A DNA stretch of 64,000 nt from Microbacterium sp. MPKO10. Its GTDB lineage: Bacteria > Actinomycetota > Actinomycetes > Actinomycetales > Microbacteriaceae. Of this stretch, positions 52,274 to 60,970 are shown one piece after another. A program made the translations under genes and the position numbers. The notes beneath the pieces were generated by a model. The model had not been told where the DNA came from. It did not search any database and saw only the letters and a list, made by a program, of their open reading frames with translations. The DNA lies in contig NZ_JAPCHX010000002.1 in the NCBI RefSeq assembly GCF_026107415.2, forward strand, positions 248,001 through 312,000. Direction: 5' to 3'. Positions within the stretch are counted from its first letter, which is position 1; each line of letters opens with the position of its first letter.

Positions 52274-54217
52274 ATGGGAATCATGTCAACACGCGCCCGA
52301 GGTATTGGCCTCCGCACAATTGTGCTGTTTGCGGTCGGAATCATGGCTGCCGCCGTGCTGACAGCAATGCCCATTGCGACCCCGAAAGCTGAAGCGGCGT
52401 CGTTCGATGCTGGCCACATCATCGACGATGAGGTCTTCTACGATTCGACGACGATGACCGAGTCGCAGATTCGGTCATTCATCAACAGCAAAGTGCCGAA
52501 GTGCCGCTCGGGCTATACCTGTCTCGATGCGTACAAAGAGAACACGACGGCCCGGTCGGCGAACAAGTACTGCAAGGCGATCTCCAGCGGCAAGAACGAG
52601 GATGCCGCTCGCATCATCTACAAAGTGTCGCGAGCGTGTGACATCAACCCGCAGGTCATTCTCGTCACTCTGCAAAAAGAACAGGGGCTCCTGACTCACG
52701 AATGGCCATCCGAGTGGCGCTACACGATCGCCATGGGCTTCGGCTGCCCCGACGGTGCTGATTGCAACTCAAAGTATTTCGGCTTCCAGAACCAGCTCTA
52801 TCTCGGTGCGCGGCAGTTCCAGATCTACCGCCTGTACCCGAATGACTTTGGCTACCGCGCCGGCCGTACGAACACGATCAAGTGGCACCCCAACTCCTCG
52901 TGCGGGACGAGCCAGGTCCACATCGAGAACCAGGCCACGGCTGGCCTCTACAATTACACGCCGTACCGCCCGAACTCGGCTGCGCTGAAGGCAGGCTACG
53001 GCGTCGGAGACTCGTGCTCGTCGTACGGGAACCGCAACTTCTTCCTGTATTTCACCGATTGGTTCGGCAGCACATATAAAGGGCCAGCATTGCACCCGAA
53101 GCTGCAAAGCTACTATTCGCAGAATGGCGGAGCCTCAGGACTCCTGGGTAAGCCAGTAAGCTCTGCAAAGACCTACTCTGACGGCGGGGTGGGGCAGAAA
53201 TTTGAAAAGTATGTTCTTTACCGCACCCCGCAGGGCAAGTACCTGAGGACGACGGGGACCGTGGGAGATCGTCATTGGGCTCTCGGCGGGGGTGGTGGGG
53301 TTCTCGGATATCCGAGTGGTAACTACACCAAGCACTCAAACGGCGGCCGGAGCCAGGCCTTCGACAACGGAACGCTTTACTGGATCAGCAAATACGGAAC
53401 TGAGTACACAACCGGCGTAGTTCGTACAAAGCATGACCAACTCGGTGGTGGCGATGGAGTCTTAGGATTCCCGAAAGGTAAGTACACCGTGGTTGGTGAG
53501 GGTCGGTCCCAGGTTTTTGCTTATGGCGGTATCTACTGGTCACCAAGGACAGGTGCACGATTCATTCTTGGTGGAATGGCTAAGACGTTTGAAAAGGCTG
53601 GCGGGCCCAACGGAGATCTTGGATTCCCGACGAGTGACTACATCACACACGAGAGCGGTCTGAGATCCCAGAGCTTCCAGTCGGGAAACATGTATTGGAT
53701 AGCGGATCGTGGCGGCGTGCGCTACATTCTCGGTGGAATGGCTAAGACCTATGAAAGGGCTGGCGGGCCCATGGGGGAGCTTGGTTACCCGACGAGCGAT
53801 TACATCAAGAATAAGGATGGGTCGCGGTTCCAGAGCTTCGAATCGGGTGCCATGTACTGGGCTCCTGGCAAAGTGGTCAGGTATATGCTCGGCGGTTTTG
53901 CCACCGAGTATGCATCCTCTGGAGGACCTGGTGGGGATCTAGGCTATCCGACGAGCGATTACGTCAAGAATAAGGATGGGTCCCGGTTTCAGAGCTTTGA
54001 AGTAGGCGATATGTACTGGGCTCCTGGCAAGAAAGTGCGCTACATCCTCGGTGGTATGGCAAAGGAATATGCCGCAGCCGGGGGACCTTCGAGCGAGCTT
54101 GGGTACCCGACGAGCGCGTATATGAAACACAAGGATGGTTCTCGTTCCCAGACCTTTGAACATGGAACTATGGAGTGGGCCCCAGGCGGGTCTGTCATCA
54201 TCTCACTGTCCGAATGA
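52274..54217 (+). CDS. Secreted LGFP-repeat cell-wall protein
   Basis: The 647-aa protein has a signal peptide (VLFAVGIMAAAVLTAMPIATPKAEA), a lysozyme-like N-terminal domain (FDAGHIIDDEVFYDSTTMTE, then VILVTLQKEQGLLTHEW with a possible catalytic Glu) and seven C-terminal repeats of about 52 residues of the LGFP type (GGPMGELGYPTSDYIKNKDG). LGFP repeats are thought to hold proteins to the mycolate or polysaccharide wall. The last three repeats are also very similar in DNA. I prefer the ATG at 52274 with GAAAG upstream; a GTG at 52238 would add 12 residues. Product may be a wall hydrolase or amidase-like enzyme. Confidence 0.85.
   Translation: MGIMSTRARGIGLRTIVLFAVGIMAAAVLTAMPIATPKAEAASFDAGHIIDDEVFYDSTTMTESQIRSFINSKVPKCRSGYTCLDAYKENTTARSANKYCKAISSGKNEDAARIIYKVSRACDINPQVILVTLQKEQGLLTHEWPSEWRYTIAMGFGCPDGADCNSKYFGFQNQLYLGARQFQIYRLYPNDFGYRAGRTNTIKWHPNSSCGTSQVHIENQATAGLYNYTPYRPNSAALKAGYGVGDSCSSYGNRNFFLYFTDWFGSTYKGPALHPKLQSYYSQNGGASGLLGKPVSSAKTYSDGGVGQKFEKYVLYRTPQGKYLRTTGTVGDRHWALGGGGGVLGYPSGNYTKHSNGGRSQAFDNGTLYWISKYGTEYTTGVVRTKHDQLGGGDGVLGFPKGKYTVVGEGRSQVFAYGGIYWSPRTGARFILGGMAKTFEKAGGPNGDLGFPTSDYITHESGLRSQSFQSGNMYWIADRGGVRYILGGMAKTYERAGGPMGELGYPTSDYIKNKDGSRFQSFESGAMYWAPGKVVRYMLGGFATEYASSGGPGGDLGYPTSDYVKNKDGSRFQSFEVGDMYWAPGKKVRYILGGMAKEYAAAGGPSSELGYPTSAYMKHKDGSRSQTFEHGTMEWAPGGSVIISLSE
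53577..54180 (+). repeat. Tandem coding repeats of about 155 bases (LGFP units 4-7)
   Basis: Units 4 to 7 of the LGFP protein begin near 53577, 53736, 53900 and 54058. Long stretches are identical, such as AATAAGGATGGGTC and ATGTACTGGGCTCCTGGCAA, so recent duplication or repeat-to-repeat conversion is likely. Copy number could vary among strains. Confidence 0.75.
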
Positions 54218-54285
54218 CGGTCGTACACCACGTTCTGTGGGGTAAACTCACCACGCGTTGCCCTCCATAAACGAAAGGTCTCGAC

Positions 54286-55239
54286 TTGGTCACTCCGCCG
54301 CGGGTCGTTGCGGTCGTTGTCGCTTACAACCGACGAGATCTGTTGGTGGAGGTTCTTTCAGCGCTTTCGAAGCAGACACGTCCCGTAGAGGCGATTGTGG
54401 TGGTGAACAACGCATCCACCGATGACACCTCGCAGGTAGTTCGTACCTGGGCCGAAGCAATTACCCTTATTGATCTTGCTGAAAATACTGGGGGGGCCGG
54501 GGGCTTTGCTGTTGGAATGGCAGCTGCAGTTACTAGGCACAATCCAGACTGGATCTGGGTGATGGACGATGACACCGTCCCTGAGAGGAATGCGCTCCTC
54601 GGGCTGATGAACACGGCTACTGCCTATCAGGGCAAGAACCTCGCGGCTGTCGGATCCCGTGTGGAGTGGACGGACGGTGGCGAACACCCCATGAATACTC
54701 CTCGATTCAACCCGTTTGCAACAGCACGTGAGAAGAGAGCCGCTCATACAGTCGAGGCGATGCCGGTGCGATCGCTCTCTTTCGTCTCATCGATGTATCG
54801 CGCTGATGTCGTCCGATCAGTCGGATATCCCATTGCTGATTATTTCCTCTGGAACGACGACTTCGAATACAGTACCCGTGTGCTGAAGGGACGGTGTGGC
54901 CTCTCGTCGGCCGCAAGCGTGGTCGTGCACAAGACAGCACGTCGCGGATCAACTGACGACGACCCGGGCGCGCGCTTTCGGTTCGAAGTCCGGAATAAAA
55001 TCTGGCTCTTTCGCTACTCTCAGTCGCTCAGGCCTGGGGAGAAGGTCGTATACGGCGCATCAAGTGTGGCGCGCTGGGCGCGAACCTTTATGCGTTCCGC
55101 AGAGAGAAAAGTGCTTCGCGAAGGTTTCACGCAAGGTAGGCGAGAAGCTGAGGAGCGGCCGCCTCGCTCGAATGCCGAAACTCTGAAGGATGCCGGTGTT
55201 CCCGAGGACATCTTCGCCGAGCTGCGGCGTGCGGAGTGA
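54286..55239 (+). CDS. GT2-family glycosyltransferase (GlfT1/rhamnosyltransferase-like)
   Basis: The 317-aa GT-A enzyme has VVAVVVAYNRRDLLVEVLSAL, the nucleotide-binding NNASTDDTS, ENTGGAGGFAVGM (typical of GlfT1-like and rhamnosyltransferases), the metal-binding WVMDDDTVPE and NDDFEYSTRV near the active site. It starts with TTG after GAAAGG. It likely adds galactofuranose or rhamnose to a growing wall polysaccharide. The next glycosyltransferase starts 5 bases after its stop. Confidence 0.9.
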   Translation: MVTPPRVVAVVVAYNRRDLLVEVLSALSKQTRPVEAIVVVNNASTDDTSQVVRTWAEAITLIDLAENTGGAGGFAVGMAAAVTRHNPDWIWVMDDDTVPERNALLGLMNTATAYQGKNLAAVGSRVEWTDGGEHPMNTPRFNPFATAREKRAAHTVEAMPVRSLSFVSSMYRADVVRSVGYPIADYFLWNDDFEYSTRVLKGRCGLSSAASVVVHKTARRGSTDDDPGARFRFEVRNKIWLFRYSQSLRPGEKVVYGASSVARWARTFMRSAERKVLREGFTQGRREAEERPPRSNAETLKDAGVPEDIFAELRRAE

Positions 55240-55244
55240 CGGAC

Positions 55245-56114
55245 ATGTCAGCAGATCAGAAATTTTCTTTGCTGCTTCCGGTGTACGGCAATGACGAACC
55301 GGACCAGTTTGAACGAGCATTCGCAAGTGCGACGTCGGGTCAGACGTTGCAACCTACGGAAGTAGTGCTTGTTCAAGATGGTCCAATTCCCGACCGTCTT
55401 GAGCGTTCCATCGATCATGTGAAGGCTGAATGTCCAATGCCGGTGACGCACATTGTGCTTGAGGAGCGGGGCGGGCTGGCTCAAGCTTTGACGATCGGCC
55501 TCGAGCACTGCTCATTCGACATCGTCGCGCGCATGGACGCCGACGATGTGGCGTTGTCAGAGCGGTTCGCGAAGCAGATGACCAAGATGTCCGAAGGCTT
55601 TGACCTTGTCGGAACCGGAATGTATGAGTTCGCAGACGACACGAGCGAGGTTTTGGGACGCCGAACACCTCCCATCGGTGCCGATGCGATCGCGAAGTAC
55701 GCACGATTTCACGACCCGTTCAACCATCCGACTGTGATGTACCGCAAGGCGACAGTGGCCCGTGCAGGCAGCTATGACGATATCGGTCTGATGGAGGACT
55801 ACTGGTTGTTCGCACGCATGATCCATGCCGGCGCACGGGTGGAGAACCTACCCGACCCGCTCGTGATGTACCGCGTCGGTGACGGTGCCTACGCGCGCCG
55901 AGGCGGACGCCGTCAGTTTGAAGCCGAATGGAACCTGCAACGTGCGCTACGCCGCATCGGGTTCACGACCCGAGCCCAGTTCACACGTAACATTGCCGTG
56001 CGCGGCATCTATCGGTTCGTTCCCGTTGGATTGAGAAAACTGATGTACCGCCGCATGATTCAACGAGGCTTCTCGGACGTCGGTCCGGAGGCAGCCGAAT
56101 CGAGTGAGAACTGA
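55245..56114 (+). CDS. GT2-family glycosyltransferase
   Basis: The 289-aa GT-A enzyme has FSLLLPVYGNDEPDQFERAF, VVLVQDGPIPDRL, the metal motif VARMDADDVALSERF and DPFNHPTVMYRK followed by MEDYWLF. This set is typical of small glycosyltransferases near amylovoran-like or capsule loci. The ATG at 55245 has GGAG eight bases upstream; a GTG at 55236 overlapping the previous stop is also possible. Sugar specificity cannot be told. Confidence 0.88.
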   Translation: MSADQKFSLLLPVYGNDEPDQFERAFASATSGQTLQPTEVVLVQDGPIPDRLERSIDHVKAECPMPVTHIVLEERGGLAQALTIGLEHCSFDIVARMDADDVALSERFAKQMTKMSEGFDLVGTGMYEFADDTSEVLGRRTPPIGADAIAKYARFHDPFNHPTVMYRKATVARAGSYDDIGLMEDYWLFARMIHAGARVENLPDPLVMYRVGDGAYARRGGRRQFEAEWNLQRALRRIGFTTRAQFTRNIAVRGIYRFVPVGLRKLMYRRMIQRGFSDVGPEAAESSEN

Positions 56115-56156
56115 TCGTGACACGCGCAGCATGAGAGTGAGGGAGAGACTGCGGCC

Positions 56157-58106
56157 ATGACCTGGCTTGAAGCTATCCCGGTAGCGCTACTCGCGGTGCT
56201 GATCATCTACATTCCGGGTGGCCTCATCGCAGCTGCAGCTGGCGCTCGGCGCCTTCTCCTTTCTCTGGCTGCACCTGCCGTGACGATTGCCGTTCTGGCC
56301 GTGGCTGCAATCGCTTTCGGCTTAGCTGGGGTGCCGTGGACGTTGATCTCGGCTCTGGGTGCGTTCGTCGTCCTCGCCGCGGCGACCTTGGTGATCAGAC
56401 GCGCGATCACGGGCGCGTGGTTCCCGAAGTCAGTGGTGAGTGTCGTGGGTTTTTCGCCCGCCTTCGTCGCTGGAACTGCGATCGCTGTGGTGATCATCGG
56501 CGTGCAGTTGGGGTTCGCAATTGGTGCCCCGGGCAATGTGTCGCAGACGTATGACGCGCCTTTCCACCTCAATGGAGTGCGATACATCATCGACACTGCA
56601 AACGGGTCGTCGTTGAATGTGACCGGGCTGATCCTTCCTCCTGGCCGATCGACCTTTTATCCAGCGGCCTGGCACGATCTGGTGTCGGTTGTAGCGATGG
56701 CAGCACCGTGGGCTGGTCTCGTCGAGACCGCGAACATCGTCAACGTGGTTGTTGCCGCCCTGGTGTGGCCGGTGGGCGTTCTCGCACTCGTGCGTCTTCT
56801 TGTTCCGGCGCGACGTTCTGCGCTCGTAGTTGGCGGGGTCGCGGCCGGAGCTTTTCCAGCATTTCCCTTGGGAATGCTTGACTACGGCGTCTTGTTCTCC
56901 TACTTCCTGGCGCTCGCGCTGCTGCCTGCTGGCTTCGCAGTGGGACTGAGCCTGTTTCGACTCGTGAATGGTCGTCGGCTCGGCTCTGTGACGTTGCAGA
57001 TCTTGAGCTTGGCGTGTGTCGTTGTGGCGATCGGTCTGTCGCAGCCCTCCGTAGTTTTCGGGCTCGGTTTGTTCGGCGTCATCGGACTCGTCGCTGTCGC
57101 TGCGAATTGGATACACGCAGCGAAGAGCACAGGTGTGCGAGTGACGCTCGTCATCGGGGTTCTCGTCGTGGTTGCCGGCTATGCGTTGATCTGGCGTCGT
57201 ATCGGTAGCTTCGGTTACACAGCGCCGTGGAACCGGTACGGGTCAGTTCCGGAAGTGCTGCTCGATACCTTCGGATTCTCTCGCGGTGACCGACCTATCG
57301 CCATTGTGGTCGCCGTGTTCATCATCGTGGGACTCGTCGTCGCTCTTCGGCGTCGGCAGTGGTGGTTTGTCGTCATGTGGGCGGCGGCTGCCGGACTCTT
57401 CTTTCTCGGTGGGGTACTGCCGGCAGGAGACCTCAGGAATCTCTCGCTTGGAATGTTCTATAAAGATGTTCCCCGGCTCGAGGCGTTCCTCGTCCTACCG
57501 GCCCTCGTCCTTGTCGTTGTCGGGGTAGAAGCTGTCTGGCGGTTGCTCGCCCGACGAATGTCGCGGAGTTCTCGGCCCGTGCGATTCGTGACAGCATCCG
57601 CGGCACTTGTTGTTCTGATCGCTTCGACGCAGCTCACGGCAATGACGCATGCCGTCGCACACGCGGCAGATGCGTACCGGCTTGACGGTCGCTCACGCAT
57701 TCTTGATGACGACGAATACGCGCTCATTCAGAGGCTGCGTGACGAGGTCGGAGACGACGCGATCATCGTGGGTAATCCATGGACGGGAACATCCTGGGCG
57801 ATGGCGCTCGCTGATCGGGAGGTGCTCAATCCCCACTTCAACACCTCGCACGCCGAGCCGAATGTCGTCGTGAACACGGAGCTCAATGAGGCAGGGGACG
57901 ACCCGAGCGTCTGCGATGCGATCCGTGAGACGGGCGCGCGCTACGTTCTCGACTTCGGCGCTGACCGCTTTAATGGCAGCCGGCTCGACGTCAAGACGTG
58001 GATTGGCTTCGAGGGTCTGCTTGATCTTGAGAACTCGGATGCTGTTGAAGAAGTCGACCGCGAGGGTGACAAAGTTCTGTATCGGATCGTGGCCTGTGGG
58101 CTCTAG
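56157..58106 (+). CDS. Polytopic membrane protein, DUF6541-like
   Basis: The 649-aa protein has about thirteen membrane spans, with a short conserved stretch SQTYDAPFHLNGVRYIIDT after the third or fourth span (Asp and His on the outer face) and a C-terminal extracytoplasmic domain (RLRDEVGDDAIIVGNPWTGTSW). This resembles the DUF6541 family found in actinobacterial wall polysaccharide loci, with a layout like GT-C glycosyltransferases that use lipid-linked sugars. A GT-C role is inferred. Its stop overlaps the convergent DUF2304 gene by 4 bases. Confidence 0.7.
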   Translation: MTWLEAIPVALLAVLIIYIPGGLIAAAAGARRLLLSLAAPAVTIAVLAVAAIAFGLAGVPWTLISALGAFVVLAAATLVIRRAITGAWFPKSVVSVVGFSPAFVAGTAIAVVIIGVQLGFAIGAPGNVSQTYDAPFHLNGVRYIIDTANGSSLNVTGLILPPGRSTFYPAAWHDLVSVVAMAAPWAGLVETANIVNVVVAALVWPVGVLALVRLLVPARRSALVVGGVAAGAFPAFPLGMLDYGVLFSYFLALALLPAGFAVGLSLFRLVNGRRLGSVTLQILSLACVVVAIGLSQPSVVFGLGLFGVIGLVAVAANWIHAAKSTGVRVTLVIGVLVVVAGYALIWRRIGSFGYTAPWNRYGSVPEVLLDTFGFSRGDRPIAIVVAVFIIVGLVVALRRRQWWFVVMWAAAAGLFFLGGVLPAGDLRNLSLGMFYKDVPRLEAFLVLPALVLVVVGVEAVWRLLARRMSRSSRPVRFVTASAALVVLIASTQLTAMTHAVAHAADAYRLDGRSRILDDDEYALIQRLRDEVGDDAIIVGNPWTGTSWAMALADREVLNPHFNTSHAEPNVVVNTELNEAGDDPSVCDAIRETGARYVLDFGADRFNGSRLDVKTWIGFEGLLDLENSDAVEEVDREGDKVLYRIVACGL

Positions 58107-58486
58107 GAGCCGTCGGTCTTCGGGCTCGGGCGCGTCGAGTCGTCACTCGCCTCGACATTGTCGATAGCAGCAGTAGCGAGTGTGATCTGCCGCGCGAGGC
58201 GAGTGATACGGCGATTGACCTGAACATTGCGCCGATACGTCGTCGACACAAATACGAGGAAAGCGAGTACAAGAGCGTAGAGAAGAAGGTCGGCACCGCG
58301 GCCGACTCCGATCAGGTTTGCAAACCACGTGAGCCAGGTCGGAAAGATGATCGAGAGGATCGCAACGATGACGAAGGCTCCGAGGAACAGTCTTCGGAGC
58401 GCAAGATGGCTGTCGCTTCCGGTCGGCCGGGTAAAGAATATGCCGACGGCTATGACCCCGATGACAAGAATAATCTGAATGAGCAC
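58103..58486 (-). CDS. DUF2304 membrane protein
   Basis: The 127-aa protein has three membrane spans (residues 3-20, 33-55, 63-80) with the DUF2304 pattern RRLFLGAFVIVAILSIIFP and a charged cytoplasmic C-terminus. Genes of this family almost always follow a GT2 polyprenyl-phosphate glycosyltransferase gene, as here (7 bases after it). It probably helps that enzyme at the membrane or flips its product. Confidence 0.85.
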   Translation of the reverse strand: MLIQIILVIGVIAVGIFFTRPTGSDSHLALRRLFLGAFVIVAILSIIFPTWLTWFANLIGVGRGADLLLYALVLAFLVFVSTTYRRNVQVNRRITRLARQITLATAAIDNVEASDDSTRPSPKTDGS

Positions 58487-58493
58487 GATGCGC

Positions 58494-59198
58494 CTAACGG
58501 ACGATGAGGTCGACGAGGATGTTGATCGAGTTCAAAACTGACTGTCCCTTCGCCTTTGAATAGTCGGTGTAAAGCAGCTCGACGGGGTACTCGCGCCACG
58601 GGAGTTTTGTGCGCCCTAGTTTCAGGACGATCTCCGTCGCGTGCGCCATACGGTCTTGCACGAGAGCGATCTTCGAGAGCGCGTCGGTGCGGATGACGCG
58701 AAGGCCGTTGTGGGCGTCGGTGAGCCTCAGTCCCGTTGTCATGTTGGTCACCCAGACCGCAGTCTTCAGGATGATTCGTTTGAGAACTCCAGGACGTGTG
58801 CGCTTATCAAGGAATCGAGAACCGAAGACAATCGCGAGGTCCTCCGAGCGCGCAAGAGCCACCATGCTGACGGCGTCCTCGACGCGATGCTGTCCGTCAG
58901 CGTCGAAGGTGACGACGTAGCGGGCGTTCGGCTGTGTCAAAACGTACTCAAAACCAGTCTGAAGCGACGCACCCTGACCGAGGTTCACCGGGTGCCGGAG
59001 TACCTTCGCACCCGCTCGACGTGCCACATCCCCCGAACCGTCCGAACTCCCGTCGTCGATACAGACAATCTTGGTGAACTCTTGGTGAAGATCGTGAATC
59101 ACCGTCTCGATGACACTTTTTTCGTTGAACAGCGGGATCACTACCCACGTATCTCCGGTGCCAACGCGGCTGTTGGCACGGGGTTCGGGTGGCGTCAT
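58494..59198 (-). CDS. Polyprenyl-phosphate glycosyltransferase (GT2, DPM1-like)
   Basis: The 234-aa GT-A enzyme has WVVIPLFNEKSVIETVIHDL, CIDDGSSDGS, the DXD-type FDADGQHRVEDA and GSRFLDKRTRPGVLKRI, then NGLRVIRTDAL, all as in dolichol- or undecaprenyl-phosphate sugar synthases. It lacks membrane spans of its own and is paired with the DUF2304 protein. The product would be a lipid-linked monosaccharide used by a GT-C enzyme such as the DUF6541-like protein next door. It diverges from the sugar-biosynthesis genes. Confidence 0.9.
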   Translation of the reverse strand: MTPPEPRANSRVGTGDTWVVIPLFNEKSVIETVIHDLHQEFTKIVCIDDGSSDGSGDVARRAGAKVLRHPVNLGQGASLQTGFEYVLTQPNARYVVTFDADGQHRVEDAVSMVALARSEDLAIVFGSRFLDKRTRPGVLKRIILKTAVWVTNMTTGLRLTDAHNGLRVIRTDALSKIALVQDRMAHATEIVLKLGRTKLPWREYPVELLYTDYSKAKGQSVLNSINILVDLIVR

Positions 59199-59264
59199 GG
59201 CTCCATTCTGGCAGACCCGCTAGTCTGAGACGCGCCCGGACCGTTCGACGAAAGCGAGAAAACG

Positions 59265-59870
59265 GTGCAACAAAGACCAAACGTGCGAATTGTCGACTCC
59301 GCGGACGTCGCGCAGAGCGCTGAAATCGGCGCAGGCTCGTCGGTCTGGCACCTCGCTCAGGTCCGCGAAGACGCGATGCTGGGGGCAAACTGCGTGATTG
59401 GTCGGGGCGCCTACATTGGCACAGGAGTGCGCCTGGGCGACAACTGCAAGATTCAAAACTATGCCCTCGTCTACGAGCCAGCCGACCTTGCTGATGGTGT
59501 CTTTATCGGGCCCGCCGCAGTATTGACGAACGACACATACCCGCGTGCAATCAACGCTGATGGCACGCAGAAGTCGGCCGACGATTGGGAAGCTGTCGGC
59601 GTGACGCTCAAGCGGGGTGCTTCGGTCGGGGCTCGTGCCGTCTGCGTCGCTCCCGTGACAATTGGTACGTGGGCGACGGTGGCGGCTGGAGCCGTCGTGA
59701 CGAAAGACGTTCCGGATCACGCTCTTGTTGCCGGCGTTCCTGCTCGGCACATTGGATGGGTCGGCACGTCGGGGCATCCGCTCAGTGAGCGTGACGGATA
59801 CTGGATGTGCCCAGTCACGGGCGATCGTTATGCTGAAATCGATGGCGAGCTGAAAGAGGTATCAAAATAG
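59265..59870 (+). CDS. Hexapeptide-repeat N-acetyltransferase (WlbB/WbpD-like)
   Basis: The 201-aa left-handed beta-helix acetyltransferase has AEIGAGSSVWHLAQVREDAM, NCVIGRGAYIGTGVRLGDNC, VFIGPAAVLTNDTYPRAI and VAAGAVVTKDVPDHALVAGVPARHIGWV. This pattern matches the enzymes that acetylate the 3-amino group of UDP-GlcNAc(3NH2)A. The start is GTG. Its stop shares a base with the start of the aminotransferase gene, and a dehydrogenase gene follows, so three consecutive pathway steps are coupled. Confidence 0.85.
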   Translation: MQQRPNVRIVDSADVAQSAEIGAGSSVWHLAQVREDAMLGANCVIGRGAYIGTGVRLGDNCKIQNYALVYEPADLADGVFIGPAAVLTNDTYPRAINADGTQKSADDWEAVGVTLKRGASVGARAVCVAPVTIGTWATVAAGAVVTKDVPDHALVAGVPARHIGWVGTSGHPLSERDGYWMCPVTGDRYAEIDGELKEVSK

Positions 59871-60970
59871 TGACGGACGACTTCATCCCCCCGGCGAAGC
59901 CGATCATCGGAGACGACGAGAGGGCTGCTGTCGACCGTGTTCTGATGAGCGGGATGGTGGCGCAGGGGCCAGAGGTTGCAGCGTTCGAGACCGAGTTTGC
60001 AGAGCATTTCGTGCCTGGCCGCACCGTGGTTGCGGTGAACTCAGGCACGTCAGGATTGCACGTCGGTCTTTTGGCCGCCGGAATCGGTGAGGGTGACGAA
60101 GTCATCGTGCCATCCTTCACGTTTGCGGCGACGGGAAACGCTGTCGCGTTGACCGGTGCGACCCCTGTTTTCGTCGATATCGAACCGGATCAGTTCACTC
60201 TTGATCCGATCGCTGTCGAGGCCGCGATTACCTCGCGGACAAAGGGCATCATGCCGGTCCATCTATACGGACACCCGGCGCATATGCACGAACTTAGGGG
60301 CATCGCAGACAAGCACGGGGTTGCTCTCTTTGAGGACGCCGCGCAAGCTCATGGGGCATCTCTTGACGGGCGCACCGTGGGCAATTTTGGCGCATTCGGC
60401 ATGTTCAGCCTTTATCCGACGAAGAACATGACCAGCGGCGAAGGCGGCATGATTTCTTTTGACGACGCCGAACTCGTGCGCCGAGCCAAACTGCTGCGCA
60501 ACCAGGGTATGGAGAAGCAGTACGAGAACGAGCTCGTGGGGTTCAACTATCGAATGACTGATATTCATGCGGCGATTGGTCGCGTCCAGCTGAGCAAGGT
60601 TGACGCATGGACGGCAACTCGTCAGCAGAATGCGGCATTCCTCGATGCCAACCTGACTGGAGTGGTCACTCCACCGGTCGCAATCGGAGCCGTACACGTC
60701 TATCACCAGTACACCGTGCGCGTTCCTGACGACCGCGACGGCTTCGTCGCGGCACTTCGGAGCGAGCATAACGTGGGTGCGGGTGTCTATTACCCGGTGC
60801 CCAACCACCGACTTCCATCGCTGGCGGGATTCGCACAAGGTCTTGAGCTCCCAGAGACAGAGCGCGCAGCAGCGCAGGTCGTCTCGCTTCCCGTCCATCC
60901 TTCGCTCACATCGGATGAGCTCGAACGCATCATCACGGCTGTCAACGCTGTCTCGCAGGCTGGAGCATAA
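59870..60970 (+). CDS. DegT/DnrJ/EryC1 aminotransferase (WlbC/WbpE-like)
   Basis: The 366-aa PLP enzyme has VVAVNSGTSGLHVGLLAAGI, VIVPSFTFAATGNAV, the FEDAAQAHGASL motif and the PLP lysine in SLYPTKNMTSGEGG. GFNYRMTDIHAAIGRVQLSK is another family hallmark. In the proposed pathway it puts an amino group on C3 of the UDP-3-keto-GlcNAcA made by the adjacent dehydrogenase, using glutamate. The start is GTG overlapping the previous stop, and its own stop overlaps the next ATG. Confidence 0.92.
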   Translation: MTDDFIPPAKPIIGDDERAAVDRVLMSGMVAQGPEVAAFETEFAEHFVPGRTVVAVNSGTSGLHVGLLAAGIGEGDEVIVPSFTFAATGNAVALTGATPVFVDIEPDQFTLDPIAVEAAITSRTKGIMPVHLYGHPAHMHELRGIADKHGVALFEDAAQAHGASLDGRTVGNFGAFGMFSLYPTKNMTSGEGGMISFDDAELVRRAKLLRNQGMEKQYENELVGFNYRMTDIHAAIGRVQLSKVDAWTATRQQNAAFLDANLTGVVTPPVAIGAVHVYHQYTVRVPDDRDGFVAALRSEHNVGAGVYYPVPNHRLPSLAGFAQGLELPETERAAAQVVSLPVHPSLTSDELERIITAVNAVSQAGA

